Assembly (NCBI RefSeq): GCF_034180645.1
Contig: NZ_JAXFNY010000021.1
Span: 124,001-188,000, forward strand
Direction of reading: 5' to 3'
DNA from: Mobiluncus sp034180645
GTDB taxonomy: Bacteria > Actinomycetota > Actinomycetes > Actinomycetales > Actinomycetaceae
DNA length: 64,000 bases
Both the position numbers and the translations under genes were made by a program. The notes beneath the pieces are model-generated. The model saw only the letters and a program-made list of their open reading frames with translations. It did no database searches and was not told the origin of the DNA. Below, one piece after another: positions 9,346 through 16,134 of the stretch; position 1 is the stretch's first letter; the number at the start of each line of letters is the position of its first letter.

Positions 9346-9456
9346 AATTTAGCGCAAGTAAAGCTAACCCGCCGCGACCACACTTCTGCGACAGTCCCCG
9401 CGAACGCCCAAACCATCCTCTTGAGCTATAAAAAGTGATATGCGAAAATTAGGTTC

Positions 9457-9885
9457 GTGAGAGAGTTAGCAGATCAACACAGCCGAGTGTCGCGGTTCAC
9501 AACGCTGGCAATTATTGTCGTTTTCGGCGTTGCCACGTCGGCTGTTCTCTTTAAGATCTTGGGAGAGCCGGTTATCCCTCGGTGGTGGGCAGCCTTTTCT
9601 TCCGTGGTACTGATAATGGTCAGCGCTCTGGCAGGGAAACAAACCGCGAACGTAAACCAACCATGGGTTTACGTAGTTGACGTGTTACTGGCGGTGCTTC
9701 TCGGAATCGCATTTTTGACATCTCAGGAAAATGAGCCTCTTTCCGGCTTTGCCGAGTTTGCGTGGAATATTTTGAGCCTGCTCGTAATCGCTTCCTGCGG
9801 TGCGTACTACCTCGATAAGCGCCACCCGAAAGCCCCAACCGATTCCTCAGCTTCCCCCGCCCCCGGGGCTCCCATCCCGAGATAA
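9457..9885 (+). CDS. Small membrane protein of unknown function
   Basis: A 142-residue protein with four predicted membrane spans (about residues 14-34, 42-58, 68-86 and 98-118) and a short Pro/Ala-rich hydrophilic tail. I do not recognise a family. The start is GTG at 9457 with only a weak AGG nearby. It lies upstream of, and in the same direction as, the ABC-F gene; its stop is 51 bases before the ABC-F leader ORF, so read-through transcription is possible. Confidence 0.6.
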   Translation: MRELADQHSRVSRFTTLAIIVVFGVATSAVLFKILGEPVIPRWWAAFSSVVLIMVSALAGKQTANVNQPWVYVVDVLLAVLLGIAFLTSQENEPLSGFAEFAWNILSLLVIASCGAYYLDKRHPKAPTDSSASPAPGAPIPR

Positions 9886-9936
9886 ACAGCTGACCCCGAT
9901 ATTCACATGTTCTGTCTATTGTGGAGGTAAATTCCG

Positions 9937-9948
9937 ATGACCAAGTAA
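9937..9948 (+). CDS. Three-residue leader ORF (Met-Thr-Lys) before ABC-F gene
   Basis: ATG ACC AAG TAA, preceded eight bases upstream by a full GGAGGT site (9923-9928). This is far too good a ribosome-binding site for a chance triplet and sits 58 bases before the ABC-F start. Antibiotic-responsive ABC-F and erm genes are often controlled by drug-stalled ribosomes on very short leader ORFs. That this leader works so is inferred. Confidence 0.55.
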   Translation: MTK

Positions 9949-9954
9949 TCTCTG

Positions 9955-9969
9955 CTCAGCCCGGCTGAG
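9955..9969 (+). promoter_or_regulatory. Hairpin after the leader ORF
   Basis: A compact inverted repeat CTCAG-CCCGG-CTGAG starts seven bases after the leader stop codon. A weaker ACGG/CCGT stem follows at 9970-9980. No T-run is visible, so it would act, if at all, on translation or as part of a longer alternative fold. A ribosome stalled on the leader would cover part of the first arm. Confidence 0.4.
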
Positions 9970-10005
9970 ACGGTTCCCGTTAATTCTTGCGTCCTGGAGA
10001 TTACT

Positions 10006-11625
10006 ATGCCTGTCATCAACCTCGTTAATATTTCTTTTTCCTATGCAACTGTCCCGGTGCTCAATGATGTCACTTTGCACGTCAGCGACGGTGAACGCGC
10101 CTGCCTGGTCGGACCCAACGGGTGCGGCAAGACTACGCTGCTGCGTATCGCTTCGGGCGATCTGCTGGCACAGCGGGGCAAAGTCGAGGTAACCGAAAGG
10201 GAGCGCTTCCGGGTTCCCAACGTCGAACAGTTTGATGGTAGCGTCAGCGACTACCTTGACGCCGCGCTGCGTCCACTTCGAGCCGTAGCCGACCAGTTCG
10301 CGGAGGTAACTTCGCGAATCGGCGAGGGCGGCGCGCTTGGCGAGTGGGAACAAGAATATGATCAGCTGCTGGCTCAGATGACGGGTTTTGATATTTGGTC
10401 GCTCGACGCCCGGGTAGCCGAGGTGCTGGCCGGGCTCGACTTGATGTCTTTCACAAGGTCGGGGCGGAACCGGGAGCTGTCCCGGTTGTCGCCCGGTCAG
10501 CGCGGCCGCCTGCAATTAGCGACGACCCTCATCTTGAAACCGGCAGTGTTGATTTTGGATGAACCTACCAACCACCTCGACGCTCAGGCACTCAGTTTTC
10601 TGACGCAAACGGTCAATAGCTGGGACGGTCCAATCCTGATGGCCAGCCATGATAGAGCCTTCATCGAGGACACCGCCACGGTTATTTACGATATGGACGT
10701 GGAGGTGTTCAATGCTTTGGCGAAGGCCGAAGGGTCGGGTGAAACCGCAGGTCTTTACCGTTGCGCGGGGGCTTACTCGGACTATCTGGCTGAAAAAGCC
10801 CGTGCCCGCACCAAGTACGTGGAACTGCACGCTGCTCAGCAAGCCGAAGCGCGTAAGGTGCGGAGACATCGGCAGGCGGCGGGAAAAATCTCTCGCGGAG
10901 GTGTGCGGCTCGCCAGCGCTCAAGGCAAAGCGAAGAAGTTTTTTGCCGACCGTGCCGCCGCGACCGCCACCCGTCAGATACGCAACGACGACCAGCGCTT
11001 AGACACCTTAGCAGCGCGAGAAGTGCGCAAACCCCGTAACTATGAATTGTCCTTCGCGTTTGCACAGCCTGCCAAGCGCGCCGGGGTGGCAGTATCTGCA
11101 AGGCAGGCAAGCGTGAAACAGCGTCTCGCACCACTCAGTTTTGATGTCGTTTATGGCGAACACCTGCTGGTCACCGGCGCTAACGGGTCGGGGAAATCCA
11201 CGCTCTTGAACTGGATCAGTGCTGGACAGCCCCCTGCTGGCGCCTCGACAAGCGGAATCATCACGCGCGATAAATCGATTAGCCTGGTGCCCCAAGATCT
11301 GCCCAAAGAACATGACTGTGGATTCACCACCGAAGTCTGGAGAGGGGGAATCGGCGAAGCCGGGAAAGGAATTCTGCACCCGGCAATGTGGGCAACCCCT
11401 ATCCCCGAACTATCTGCGGGTAACCAACGCCGCGCGCAAATCGCCCTAGCTTTGGCCTCAGCCCCTGCCATTCTCATCATCGATGAGCCGACCAATTTCC
11501 TCGACCTCGACAGTATGCAGGCCTTGGAAGATGCGCTGAGCGAGTGGAAAGGTACGCTGATTATCGCCAGTCACGATCGCTGGCTCATCGACCATTGGCG
11601 GGGCTCATTACTAACAACCAGATAG
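10006..11625 (+). CDS. ABC-F family ATPase, possible ribosome-protection resistance protein
   Basis: A soluble 539-residue protein with two ABC domains and no membrane spans, as in ABC-F ribosome-binding factors. Domain 1: Walker A GPNGCGKTT near residue 37, signature LSPGQRGR and Walker B LILDEPTNHLD. Domain 2: GANGSGKST near 390, signature LSAGNQRR and LIIDEPTNFLD. The linker between them (about 240-330) is Arg/Lys/Ala-rich, like the P-site tRNA interaction motif that contacts the peptidyl transferase centre. The leader ORF upstream favours an antibiotic-resistance type (macrolide/lincosamide/streptogramin/pleuromutilin class) over a housekeeping EttA type. The drug cannot be told from sequence. 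Confidence 0.85.
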   Translation: MPVINLVNISFSYATVPVLNDVTLHVSDGERACLVGPNGCGKTTLLRIASGDLLAQRGKVEVTERERFRVPNVEQFDGSVSDYLDAALRPLRAVADQFAEVTSRIGEGGALGEWEQEYDQLLAQMTGFDIWSLDARVAEVLAGLDLMSFTRSGRNRELSRLSPGQRGRLQLATTLILKPAVLILDEPTNHLDAQALSFLTQTVNSWDGPILMASHDRAFIEDTATVIYDMDVEVFNALAKAEGSGETAGLYRCAGAYSDYLAEKARARTKYVELHAAQQAEARKVRRHRQAAGKISRGGVRLASAQGKAKKFFADRAAATATRQIRNDDQRLDTLAAREVRKPRNYELSFAFAQPAKRAGVAVSARQASVKQRLAPLSFDVVYGEHLLVTGANGSGKSTLLNWISAGQPPAGASTSGIITRDKSISLVPQDLPKEHDCGFTTEVWRGGIGEAGKGILHPAMWATPIPELSAGNQRRAQIALALASAPAILIIDEPTNFLDLDSMQALEDALSEWKGTLIIASHDRWLIDHWRGSLLTTR

Positions 11626-11800
11626 TTTCTTCCACTTCCTGATTTTGGTGCGAAACGTAGTGAACGGCGCGACTGTGTTGATATGTATCCACTTCCACAC
11701 CGGCCACGCCGACGGGGTAGAGGACGCCCACGCCGGCTTCCCTGACTCGTAGGTTCTCACCGCAACCCCCTCTTGCAAGGCAGCCTAGCTCACTATCTAT
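11585..11800 (-). pseudogene. Possible gene remnant antisense to ABC-F 3' region
   Basis: Reading the minus strand through this stretch gives about 65 codons without a stop, ending at TGA 11587-11585, with protein-like composition (for example VEVDTYQHSRAVHYVSHQ). There is no convincing start codon with a ribosome-binding site. I do not recognise the product. It overlaps the end of the ABC-F gene by about 40 bases. It may be a decayed fragment or chance. Confidence 0.2.
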
Positions 11801-11882
11801 CTAAGTATTCTAACTCGAGCACCTGCCTGACCAGGAGTAACACGAGATTTAACCCGGTTTCGAGGAACACTATACACGCAGT

Positions 11883-11912
11883 TTGATAATGATTATCGTT
11901 TTCATTTATAGT
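11883..11912 (+). promoter_or_regulatory. Promoter with embedded Zur/Fur-type operator
   Basis: TTGATA (11883-11888) and TATAGT (11907-11912) form a -35/-10 pair with an 18-base spacer. The spacer is filled by a palindromic AT-rich site, TAATGATTATCGTTTTCATTT (21 positions, 11887-11907), in ATGA...TCAT form, very like actinobacterial Zur sites; it also contains the Fur-like palindrome GATAAT-G-ATTATC (11885-11897). The -10 element is only seven bases from the ATG at 11920 and there is no Shine-Dalgarno sequence, so the transcript may be leaderless. Repressor identity is inferred from the zinc-related gene it controls. Confidence 0.7.
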
Positions 11913-11919
11913 AGCCCTT

Positions 11920-13149
11920 ATGAAACTAATGAAGATTGTTGCAATTGCGTCAGTAATGACTGTGGCCCTGACTGGCTGCGGAACCCAATCCGGCGATTAC
12001 GACCATAAAGGTCAAAAACACGACGACCACGGCGTGAGTTCCACAGGTACAGAAACCTCGAAAGCAATGCCCCGCGTTATCGTGGCAACTGAGAACGGGG
12101 TAAGTATCTTTGATGAGAACCTTGAGAAAGTTACGGATTTTGAACTCACCTCACGCCCGTCGTTGACAACGGCACATGACGGTCGTCACGTAGTGGCTAA
12201 CCGTCAACACGATAACGAATCGTCCATCATCGATGCGGGTGCGTGGAAGCAGGAACACGGCGATCATTTCCATTTCTATACTGGAAAGCCAGCACTGCTG
12301 AAAGAGGTTGTTAAAGGTAATAAACCTGTTCACGTGGTGCCGAATCCGCAAGCGGGGGCGACCGGTATTTTCGCTGATGATGATGGCGCGGCTTCCCTGT
12401 TCACCACCGAGAATTTAGAGACAGGTCAGCTTGATGGTCTCACTCGTGTCAAAGCCAACTTGCCGCATCACGGCGTAGTGGTTCCCATGCCTGAAGGTCA
12501 CTATCTCGTGAGCGCCACAGCACAGGAAGGCACCGCATTGCCCGACACTATTGAACTGCGCCACGGGGAGACTGAGGTGGAGAAAACCTTCACCTGTATG
12601 CGCATGCACGGCGAAGTTGCTCACGGCACCAACGCCGCCTTCGGCTGCGCTGACTCTGTACTTGTTATCAAGAACGGCAAAGGTGTCAACATTCCTACTC
12701 CTGACCTTGGCGAGGATCGCGTGGGTACTTTCGTAGCTAATGCGGACTTTTCGACATTGGTCGGTAAGGCTGGCGATAAGCTCGTCTTCGTTGGTGACAA
12801 TACCACCAAGACTGTCGGAGTGGACGAGGGCGTGAATATCTCGAATCTCGCCATCACACCTGACGGTCATGTGATTACACTCGGAACCAACGGCAAGCTC
12901 TATGTTTTTGATGAGGACGGCACCCTTGAACACACCATGCAGGTGACCGGTGAATGGAAAAAGCCCAGTGGTCACAGCGGCATTGCCCCCGGAGTTGATG
13001 CTGGCAACTACGACGACGCTAACACCGTGTGGGTCTCTGACCCTCTCGCTGGAAAAGTGCACATGATTGACCTCTCTACTATGACCGAGACTGCCACTGC
13101 GGAAGTAGCGGGTCAGCCAACATCGCTGGCGGTCACGAATGTGAACTAG
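11920..13149 (+). CDS. AztD-like zinc-binding lipoprotein
   Basis: A 409-residue exported lipoprotein with signal peptide and lipobox LTGC (Cys at residue 20). A His/Asp-rich linker follows (residues 26-38, DHKGQKHDDHG type). The rest looks like a beta-propeller with repeated short strands and TPDG/NGKLYVFDEDG-like turns, and holds His clusters such as EHGDHFHF (112-119) and LPHHGVVVP. This matches AztD, the periplasmic zinc chaperone that hands zinc to the AztC binding protein of an AztABC importer. No aztABC genes lie nearby, so it is an orphan here. The Zur-like operator in its promoter supports a role in zinc scavenging. A hairpin terminator follows. Confidence 0.75.
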   Translation: MKLMKIVAIASVMTVALTGCGTQSGDYDHKGQKHDDHGVSSTGTETSKAMPRVIVATENGVSIFDENLEKVTDFELTSRPSLTTAHDGRHVVANRQHDNESSIIDAGAWKQEHGDHFHFYTGKPALLKEVVKGNKPVHVVPNPQAGATGIFADDDGAASLFTTENLETGQLDGLTRVKANLPHHGVVVPMPEGHYLVSATAQEGTALPDTIELRHGETEVEKTFTCMRMHGEVAHGTNAAFGCADSVLVIKNGKGVNIPTPDLGEDRVGTFVANADFSTLVGKAGDKLVFVGDNTTKTVGVDEGVNISNLAITPDGHVITLGTNGKLYVFDEDGTLEHTMQVTGEWKKPSGHSGIAPGVDAGNYDDANTVWVSDPLAGKVHMIDLSTMTETATAEVAGQPTSLAVTNVN

Positions 13150-13187
13150 TCACTCGTTACTTGCTGCGCATGTTTTCCTAACGAACG

Positions 13188-13223
13188 GTGTGCCCCCTCT
13201 AGACAGTTGAGGGGGCACACTTT
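13188..13223 (+). terminator. Terminator after the AztD-like gene
   Basis: A perfect 12-base-pair stem (13188-13199 with 13209-13220), loop of nine, followed by TTT. It sits 39 bases after the stop codon, making the AztD-like gene monocistronic. Confidence 0.8.
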
Positions 13224-13537
13224 CACGTATGGTCCAGGAGGGAGAGATTTTCTAGGTACCCCCGAACCGAGACTATCTGGGTGTAGATACGCGAAGAAGA
13301 CAATGCGACCGAGTTCATGCCCTCACGACGAACTTGCCGGGAATCCCGACAAGTTGCCTCCACATCCAGCTCGCCCTCGGCATAGATATGGCTTAAGCAA
13401 ACAATTTGGGCTTAAGTGACATTTTGCGGGTCTATATTTTAGATATTCCCTAGTATTGCAGCAAAAGGTCGGGGTTGGTGAACTATTTGGCTTATTTCGC
13501 GAAGCGGGCGACGGAGGATTTTTAAGGCGTTCCGGCT
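13224..13537. other. Intergenic stretch without recognised gene
   Basis: I see no supported gene here. One open frame reaches TAA at about 13535-13537 but lacks a start with a ribosome-binding site. The segment at 13504-13520 resembles the tRNA-Gly 3' end (see the repeat at 13696-13712). Confidence 0.5.
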
Positions 13538-13563
13538 AAAACGGCACACCAGTGCCGTTTTTT
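13538..13563 (+). terminator. Terminator-like hairpin with T-run
   Basis: Stem AAAACGGCAC/GTGCCGTTTT around a four-base loop (ACCA), followed by further T residues. A near copy lies at 13861-13882 on the other side of tRNA-Gly. No clear gene precedes it, so what it terminates is unknown. Confidence 0.6.
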
Positions 13564-13581
13564 AACGCCTCCACCATTTTA

Positions 13582-13617
13582 CTCAGCGGCGTATGCGACT
13601 GCGTCGCTGCCGCTGAG
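13582..13617. repeat. Nested inverted repeat
   Basis: Outer arms CTCAGCGGC (13582-13590) and GCCGCTGAG (13609-13617) enclose a smaller inverted repeat GCGAC/GTCGC. The whole can fold into a long stem. The function is unknown; it is part of the hairpin-rich zone flanking tRNA-Gly. Confidence 0.6.
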
Positions 13618-13624
13618 CGAACTT

Positions 13625-13640
13625 GTTCGATTCCCGTCGC
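13625..13640 (+). repeat. Inverted copy of tRNA-Gly T-arm
   Basis: Sixteen bases identical, on the opposite strand, to the T-arm and acceptor segment of the neighbouring tRNA-Gly (13700-13715 on the minus strand). The rest of a tRNA is not present. It may be a tRNA fragment duplicated by inversion or a remnant of an integration event. Confidence 0.5.
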
Positions 13641-13650
13641 GACCCCCAAG

Positions 13651-13692
13651 ATTGACTAAAAAGCCGGGCTTTAGCCCGGCTTTTTAGTCAAT
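13651..13692. terminator. Bidirectional terminator after tRNA-Gly
   Basis: A perfect 20-base-pair inverted repeat with a two-base loop (arms 13651-13670 and 13673-13692) directly abuts the CCA end of tRNA-Gly. It has A-runs and T-runs in both arms, so it could terminate on either strand; its position suggests it terminates the tRNA transcript. Confidence 0.85.
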
Positions 13693-13765
13693 GGAGCGGG
13701 CGACGGGAATCGAACCCGCCTTTACAGCTTGGGAAGCTGTCGTTCTACCGATGAACTACGCCCGC
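13692..13765 (-). tRNA. tRNA-Gly (anticodon CCC)
   Basis: Minus-strand cloverleaf with acceptor GCGGGCG/CGCCCGC, anticodon stem ACAGC/GCTGT around loop TTCCCAA (anticodon CCC, reading GGG), and T-arm GGGTTCGATTCCC. The 3' CCA is encoded (13692-13694). It is a single-gene unit flanked by strong hairpins. Confidence 0.95.
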
Positions 13766-13860
13766 AAGGCGCAAAAACGCTCTCTCAGTATGTCACACAT
13801 GCTGTTAGTGCAAAAATCGAGGGCGACGGGAGTCGTTTGATTTCTGAGGTGCTGCGCCGA

Positions 13861-13882
13861 AAACGGCACACCGTGCCGTTTC
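13861..13882 (-). terminator. Hairpin downstream of the alpha/beta hydrolase gene
   Basis: Nine-base-pair stem AAACGGCAC/GTGCCGTTT with a three-base loop, followed on the minus strand by a short T-run. It lies about 70 bases after the hydrolase stop. It is a near copy of the hairpin at 13538-13563. Confidence 0.6.
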
Positions 13883-13953
13883 TTAATCGGCTTCGCACTG
13901 TTACGAGATGGCTCTTTTTCTGTTTGATGTTTTGCTGACGCAACCAGAGGAAC

Positions 13954-14766
13954 CTATTGAAGGGAACCCACAAAGCCCTCGATGAGACTATTGATTTCCC
14001 CGGGTCGGTCGGTGTTCGAGTTGTGCCCGGCCCCCCTGATCCAATGCACCGGGCATCCAATCGCCCTCGACCACTTACGGTTGTAGGTCTTTACGTCGCC
14101 CGCGTGATCGCTCTTTCCGCAAATCAATAGGGTCGGGCAGTCGATTCGGTACGCGCGGTCCTTTTCCACGGCGCGAGCCAACATCCCATAGCCAAAGACC
14201 ATCAGCCGCCGGTATTCCGCCTCTCCATAGGTTTCCAAGAAGCGATAGACCAGGTGGCGCCCATACTTGGTGGTGGCGGTCCCCCAGGCACCCCAAGGCT
14301 TTAACACACTCCAGGGGATGTAGCGGGTTATTGCGTCCATGCGCTTCAAGGCGGCCAGCTCCCAATCCGAATAGAACCGCTTTTGCAGGGGAGCACTGTC
14401 AATCGAGACGAAGCCCTCCGCCCGACCTGGAAACAAATCCATGAAGGCCTGCGAGATATATCCGCCCAAGGATTGACCCACCAAGACGGGCCGCTCGATA
14501 CCCTCCACGTCAAGGATTTCGCCCAGCCAGCGAGCCATATCGTCAAGGTCGAATGCCAGTTCGAAGGGCCGCGAGCGGTAATGCGCGGGCGCATCCCACA
14601 CAAACAGATTGTACCGACCGGTAAAATATTTAATCTGTCTCGCGAACAGCCGGTGATCAGCAGTCAAGCCCGGCAGCAACACCAGCCAGGGCTTGCCAGC
14701 CAACGGCGCATCGGTCACCCAATAGCGAATGACCCCAAGATTGGTCGTGAAACTGCCTGAACGCAT
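13954..14766 (-). CDS. Alpha/beta hydrolase
   Basis: A cytoplasmic 270-residue alpha/beta-hydrolase-fold protein. It has an oxyanion region LLPGLTADHRLF, the nucleophile elbow GQSLGG with catalytic Ser, an acid-region candidate CGKSDHAGDV and the catalytic His in GAGHNSNTDRP near the C-terminus. ATG at 14766 is preceded by GAAAGGAA; a start 27 bases upstream is also open but lacks this site. The substrate is unknown. A 58-base gap separates it from the HAD phosphatase gene on the same strand, so they may be co-transcribed. Confidence 0.85.
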   Translation of the reverse strand: MRSGSFTTNLGVIRYWVTDAPLAGKPWLVLLPGLTADHRLFARQIKYFTGRYNLFVWDAPAHYRSRPFELAFDLDDMARWLGEILDVEGIERPVLVGQSLGGYISQAFMDLFPGRAEGFVSIDSAPLQKRFYSDWELAALKRMDAITRYIPWSVLKPWGAWGTATTKYGRHLVYRFLETYGEAEYRRLMVFGYGMLARAVEKDRAYRIDCPTLLICGKSDHAGDVKTYNRKWSRAIGCPVHWIRGAGHNSNTDRPGEINSLIEGFVGSLQ

Positions 14767-14824
14767 CGGGTTCCTTTCTGCCCTATTAGTCAAAATGAGT
14801 TTTTAAGCCGGGACAAAAAACTCA

Positions 14825-15478
14825 TTAATCGAGCATGAAGTCGGGAATACCAGTGGGGTATTCTTCCCAGTAAGCCTCGGTTTCCGCGCTCAGAACATCG
14901 GAATGAGCCCGGCTAGCTTCGTCAGCGATGCCAATCGTGTGGAATCCCGCTTCGTTCGCAACCCGCACCGCGTACACCGCATCCTCGAACACCCACGTGT
15001 CCCCCGGCGCAGACTCCATCAACTCGGCTGCGTGGTGGAACATCGCAGGCTGACGCTTATGCAGCCCCGTCTCGGTGGAAGCAAAATACCCCGCAAACAT
15101 GTCCTCGATACCAAGCCGCGCAAATGCCGGGCGAATCAGCGCCTCGGATCCCGAACTCACGACCGCCATCGGCACGTCCGCTTCCACCAAAGCGTTCAAG
15201 AAATCCCTGGCTCCGGGCTTCAATTGCACTTCCTCAAGGTAGCCAAGGTAGACGGCGTCCTTAATACCGTGCGTAATCTCGGAAACCGTCTTTTTCAAGC
15301 CGAAATCCTCACGTATCAACTGGGCAGATTCGGGCAGGGTCATCTCAAAAAAACGCGCCCCTAAACACTCGTCGACATGCACGCCCAGCGTCTCGAGGTA
15401 TCGACCGGCCGCATCGCGCCACAGCGGCATCGTGTCCAGCAGCGTCCCGTCGCAATCAAAAATCGCACCTTTAATCAC
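14825..15478 (-). CDS. HAD-superfamily phosphatase, beta-phosphoglucomutase-like
   Basis: A 217-residue HAD hydrolase. Motif I is DCDGTLLD at the N-terminus (residues 8-15), motif II VVSSG near residue 107, and motif III/IV WVFEDAVYAVRVANEAG near 160. A four-helix cap lies between motifs I and II, as in the subfamily containing beta-phosphoglucomutase and sugar-phosphate phosphatases. The substrate cannot be assigned. ATG at 15478 overlaps the stop of the DNA glycosylase gene by four bases, indicating translational coupling. Confidence 0.85.
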   Translation of the reverse strand: MIKGAIFDCDGTLLDTMPLWRDAAGRYLETLGVHVDECLGARFFEMTLPESAQLIREDFGLKKTVSEITHGIKDAVYLGYLEEVQLKPGARDFLNALVEADVPMAVVSSGSEALIRPAFARLGIEDMFAGYFASTETGLHKRQPAMFHHAAELMESAPGDTWVFEDAVYAVRVANEAGFHTIGIADEASRAHSDVLSAETEAYWEEYPTGIPDFMLD

Positions 15479-16116
15479 GCCTTCAGGATACCTTCCCAGC
15501 CGCCAGCGCGCCTGGCATCCTTGCCGGCTTGGACAATCAAGCCGTGAAACCGCGCCAATTCCTCGGTTGTAAAACCTTGCTCATACACCCGCTCGTCCAG
15601 TGCGTTTCGAGCCGCGTCGTAGGTCTTAAACGACCCCAAACCGGCGGCCTCTAAAAGCCGGCGACCATAGGTGTCGTAAATAAAAACGGGACGCAGGTAA
15701 GCATATAAAAGGATGTCATCGGCGGTTTCCTGACCAATTCCTTTTACGTTCAATAGGCTTGCCCGCAGGGTTTGCGTGTCGATTGCGTCCGCGGTCGCAT
15801 CGTTTTCTTTGTACCATTCGGTCAAGTTCTTTAGGTATCCAGCTTTGGCACGCATAAACCCGCTGGGTTTGATCAGTGATTCAAGGGTTTCTTGAGGGGA
15901 CTTCAATAGGTTCCCGGGGTCAAGCAGGTCGTGAACCCGCAGGTTTTCGAGGGATTTTTCGACGCTGGTCCAGGTCGTGTTTTGGGTCAAGACCGCGCCC
16001 ACCAGGATTTCGAACTTAGTCTCGGCAGGCCACCATTTTCCGGCATCCTGCACCGAGCGTTCCAACGTTTCGTAAATCTCCCGGAACGTGGGAACCTCTG
16101 ACGTGACCTTACCCAT
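15475..16116 (-). CDS. Endonuclease III-like DNA glycosylase without Fe-S cluster (MagIII-like)
   Basis: A 213-residue HhH-GPD base-excision repair protein. The N-terminal stretch FEILVGAVLTQNTTW resembles the H. pylori MagIII 3-methyladenine glycosylase. The helix-hairpin-helix LLNVKGIGQETADDILLYA carries Glu where endonuclease III has its catalytic Lys (GRKTA), and the conserved Asp follows in VFIYDTYGRRLL. The protein has no Cys at all, so the C-terminal 4Fe-4S cluster is missing. Together these suggest a monofunctional alkyl-base glycosylase without lyase activity. ATG 16116 is preferred over the TTG three bases upstream. Confidence 0.8.
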   Translation of the reverse strand: MGKVTSEVPTFREIYETLERSVQDAGKWWPAETKFEILVGAVLTQNTTWTSVEKSLENLRVHDLLDPGNLLKSPQETLESLIKPSGFMRAKAGYLKNLTEWYKENDATADAIDTQTLRASLLNVKGIGQETADDILLYAYLRPVFIYDTYGRRLLEAAGLGSFKTYDAARNALDERVYEQGFTTEELARFHGLIVQAGKDARRAGGWEGILKA

Positions 16117-16134
16117 CAAAACCGCCCGGGGAAC

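Noticed and set aside
12415..13062. 215-codon open frame antisense to the AztD-like gene
   Set aside because: Fully inside a well-supported lipoprotein gene and without a ribosome-binding site.
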